From positions 1 through 14,015 of the forward strand of contig JAGDMV010000022.1 of assembly GCA_017860675.1 (NCBI GenBank): a stretch of 14,015 nucleotides of DNA, read 5' to 3'. Positions within the stretch are counted from its first letter, which is position 1. The number at the start of each line of letters is the position of its first letter. Made by a program: the position numbers and the translations under genes. Source of the DNA: Chloroflexota bacterium. Lineage in GTDB: Bacteria; Chloroflexota; Limnocylindria; Limnocylindrales; CSP1-4. The notes below the pieces were generated by a model. That model worked only from the letters and a program-made list of their open reading frames with translations, was not told the DNA's origin and made no database searches. Positions 13,806 to 14,015 of this stretch are shown here, in pieces.

Positions 13806-14015
13806 TCATGACCTGGTGTGGACGTTGCCGGCCGGGGCGAGGCCGACGAGCCAGCGGCGGACGATGTCTCGCAGGGCGAGCGTCTCGTCGGCCGAGAGCC
13901 CGGCGAAGGCGTCCGCCAGCACGGCGGCCTGCTGCTCGACCATCGCCGGCTGGTCGAAGATCCGCACCTGCTCGGTGAGCTCGATCCGGGTCGTCCGCGC
14001 GTCGTCTCGGTCCGG
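13806..14015 (-). CDS. MarR family transcriptional regulator, C-terminal part (partial)
   Basis: The gene enters from the right edge and ends at the TGA at 13808-13806, leaving 69 residues. The fragment reads DRDDARTTRIELTEQ near its start, the beta-wing of a MarR winged helix-turn-helix (D.RD.R...I.LT), followed by helices AMVEQQAAVLADAFAGLSADETLALRDIVRRWL that form the C-terminal dimerisation region. DNA-recognition helices lie outside the window. MarR proteins usually repress their own operon and respond to small phenolic or lipid-like ligands. Its stop adjoins the next gene, so it is likely the autoregulator of the membrane protein and DUF6544 genes downstream. Confidence 0.8.
   Translation of the reverse strand, partial: PDRDDARTTRIELTEQVRIFDQPAMVEQQAAVLADAFAGLSADETLALRDIVRRWLVGLAPAGNVHTRS

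Noticed and set aside
1..14015. tRNA, rRNA, CRISPR, insertion sequence, att site or prophage
   Set aside because: No cloverleaf, array of spaced repeats, transposase or integrase motif, or target-site duplication was seen on either strand.

Overview
The window is a high-GC stretch (around 70% by eye), densely packed with short intergenic gaps, overlapping start and stop codons, and GTG as well as ATG starts. No mobile element, CRISPR array, rRNA or tRNA is visible. Composition and gene content (LolCDE/MacB-type ABC exporter, PlsY homologue, DUF4239, DUF389, DUF2461, DUF6544, GH13 enzyme) fit a high-GC free-living bacterium such as Chloroflexota (Limnocylindria-like) or Actinomycetota. I cannot decide between these from sequence alone. 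It looks like ordinary chromosome rather than an island.

Layout. (1) Positions 1-4117, minus strand: a PlsY-like membrane acyltransferase homologue, then an ABC exporter operon of ATPase, 803-residue FtsX/MacB-type permease, and the first codons of a third gene with an N-terminal hydrophobic segment. (2) 4118-5816: a gene-free 308-base gap, a minus-strand gene for a membrane-anchored ferrochelatase/CbiK-like protein, and a divergent promoter region. (3) 5817-8109, plus strand: a DUF4239 membrane protein, an ECF-like sigma factor, and a translationally coupled single-pass membrane protein that is the likely anti-sigma factor. Two GC-rich hairpins close this unit, one with a TTCG loop. (4) 8206-9364, minus strand: an unrecognised 141-residue protein followed by a DUF2461 protein. 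(5) 9568-10599, plus strand: a DUF389 membrane protein. (6) 10712-14015, minus strand: the end of a MarR-type regulator, a four-helix membrane protein and a DUF6544 protein in a tightly overlapping operon, then a GH13 branching-enzyme-like gene with its own promoter-like box.

An octamer close to GCTANCGT recurs in the intergenic regions, upstream of five genes and correctly oriented. In two cases it ends only 6-7 bases before the start codon, which suggests leaderless transcripts. The most interesting protein is the chelatase homologue, which appears to sit outside the membrane and carries a CbiK-like histidine pair. The PlsY homologue has lost the usual second active-site motif. No clearly new multi-gene system is evident.
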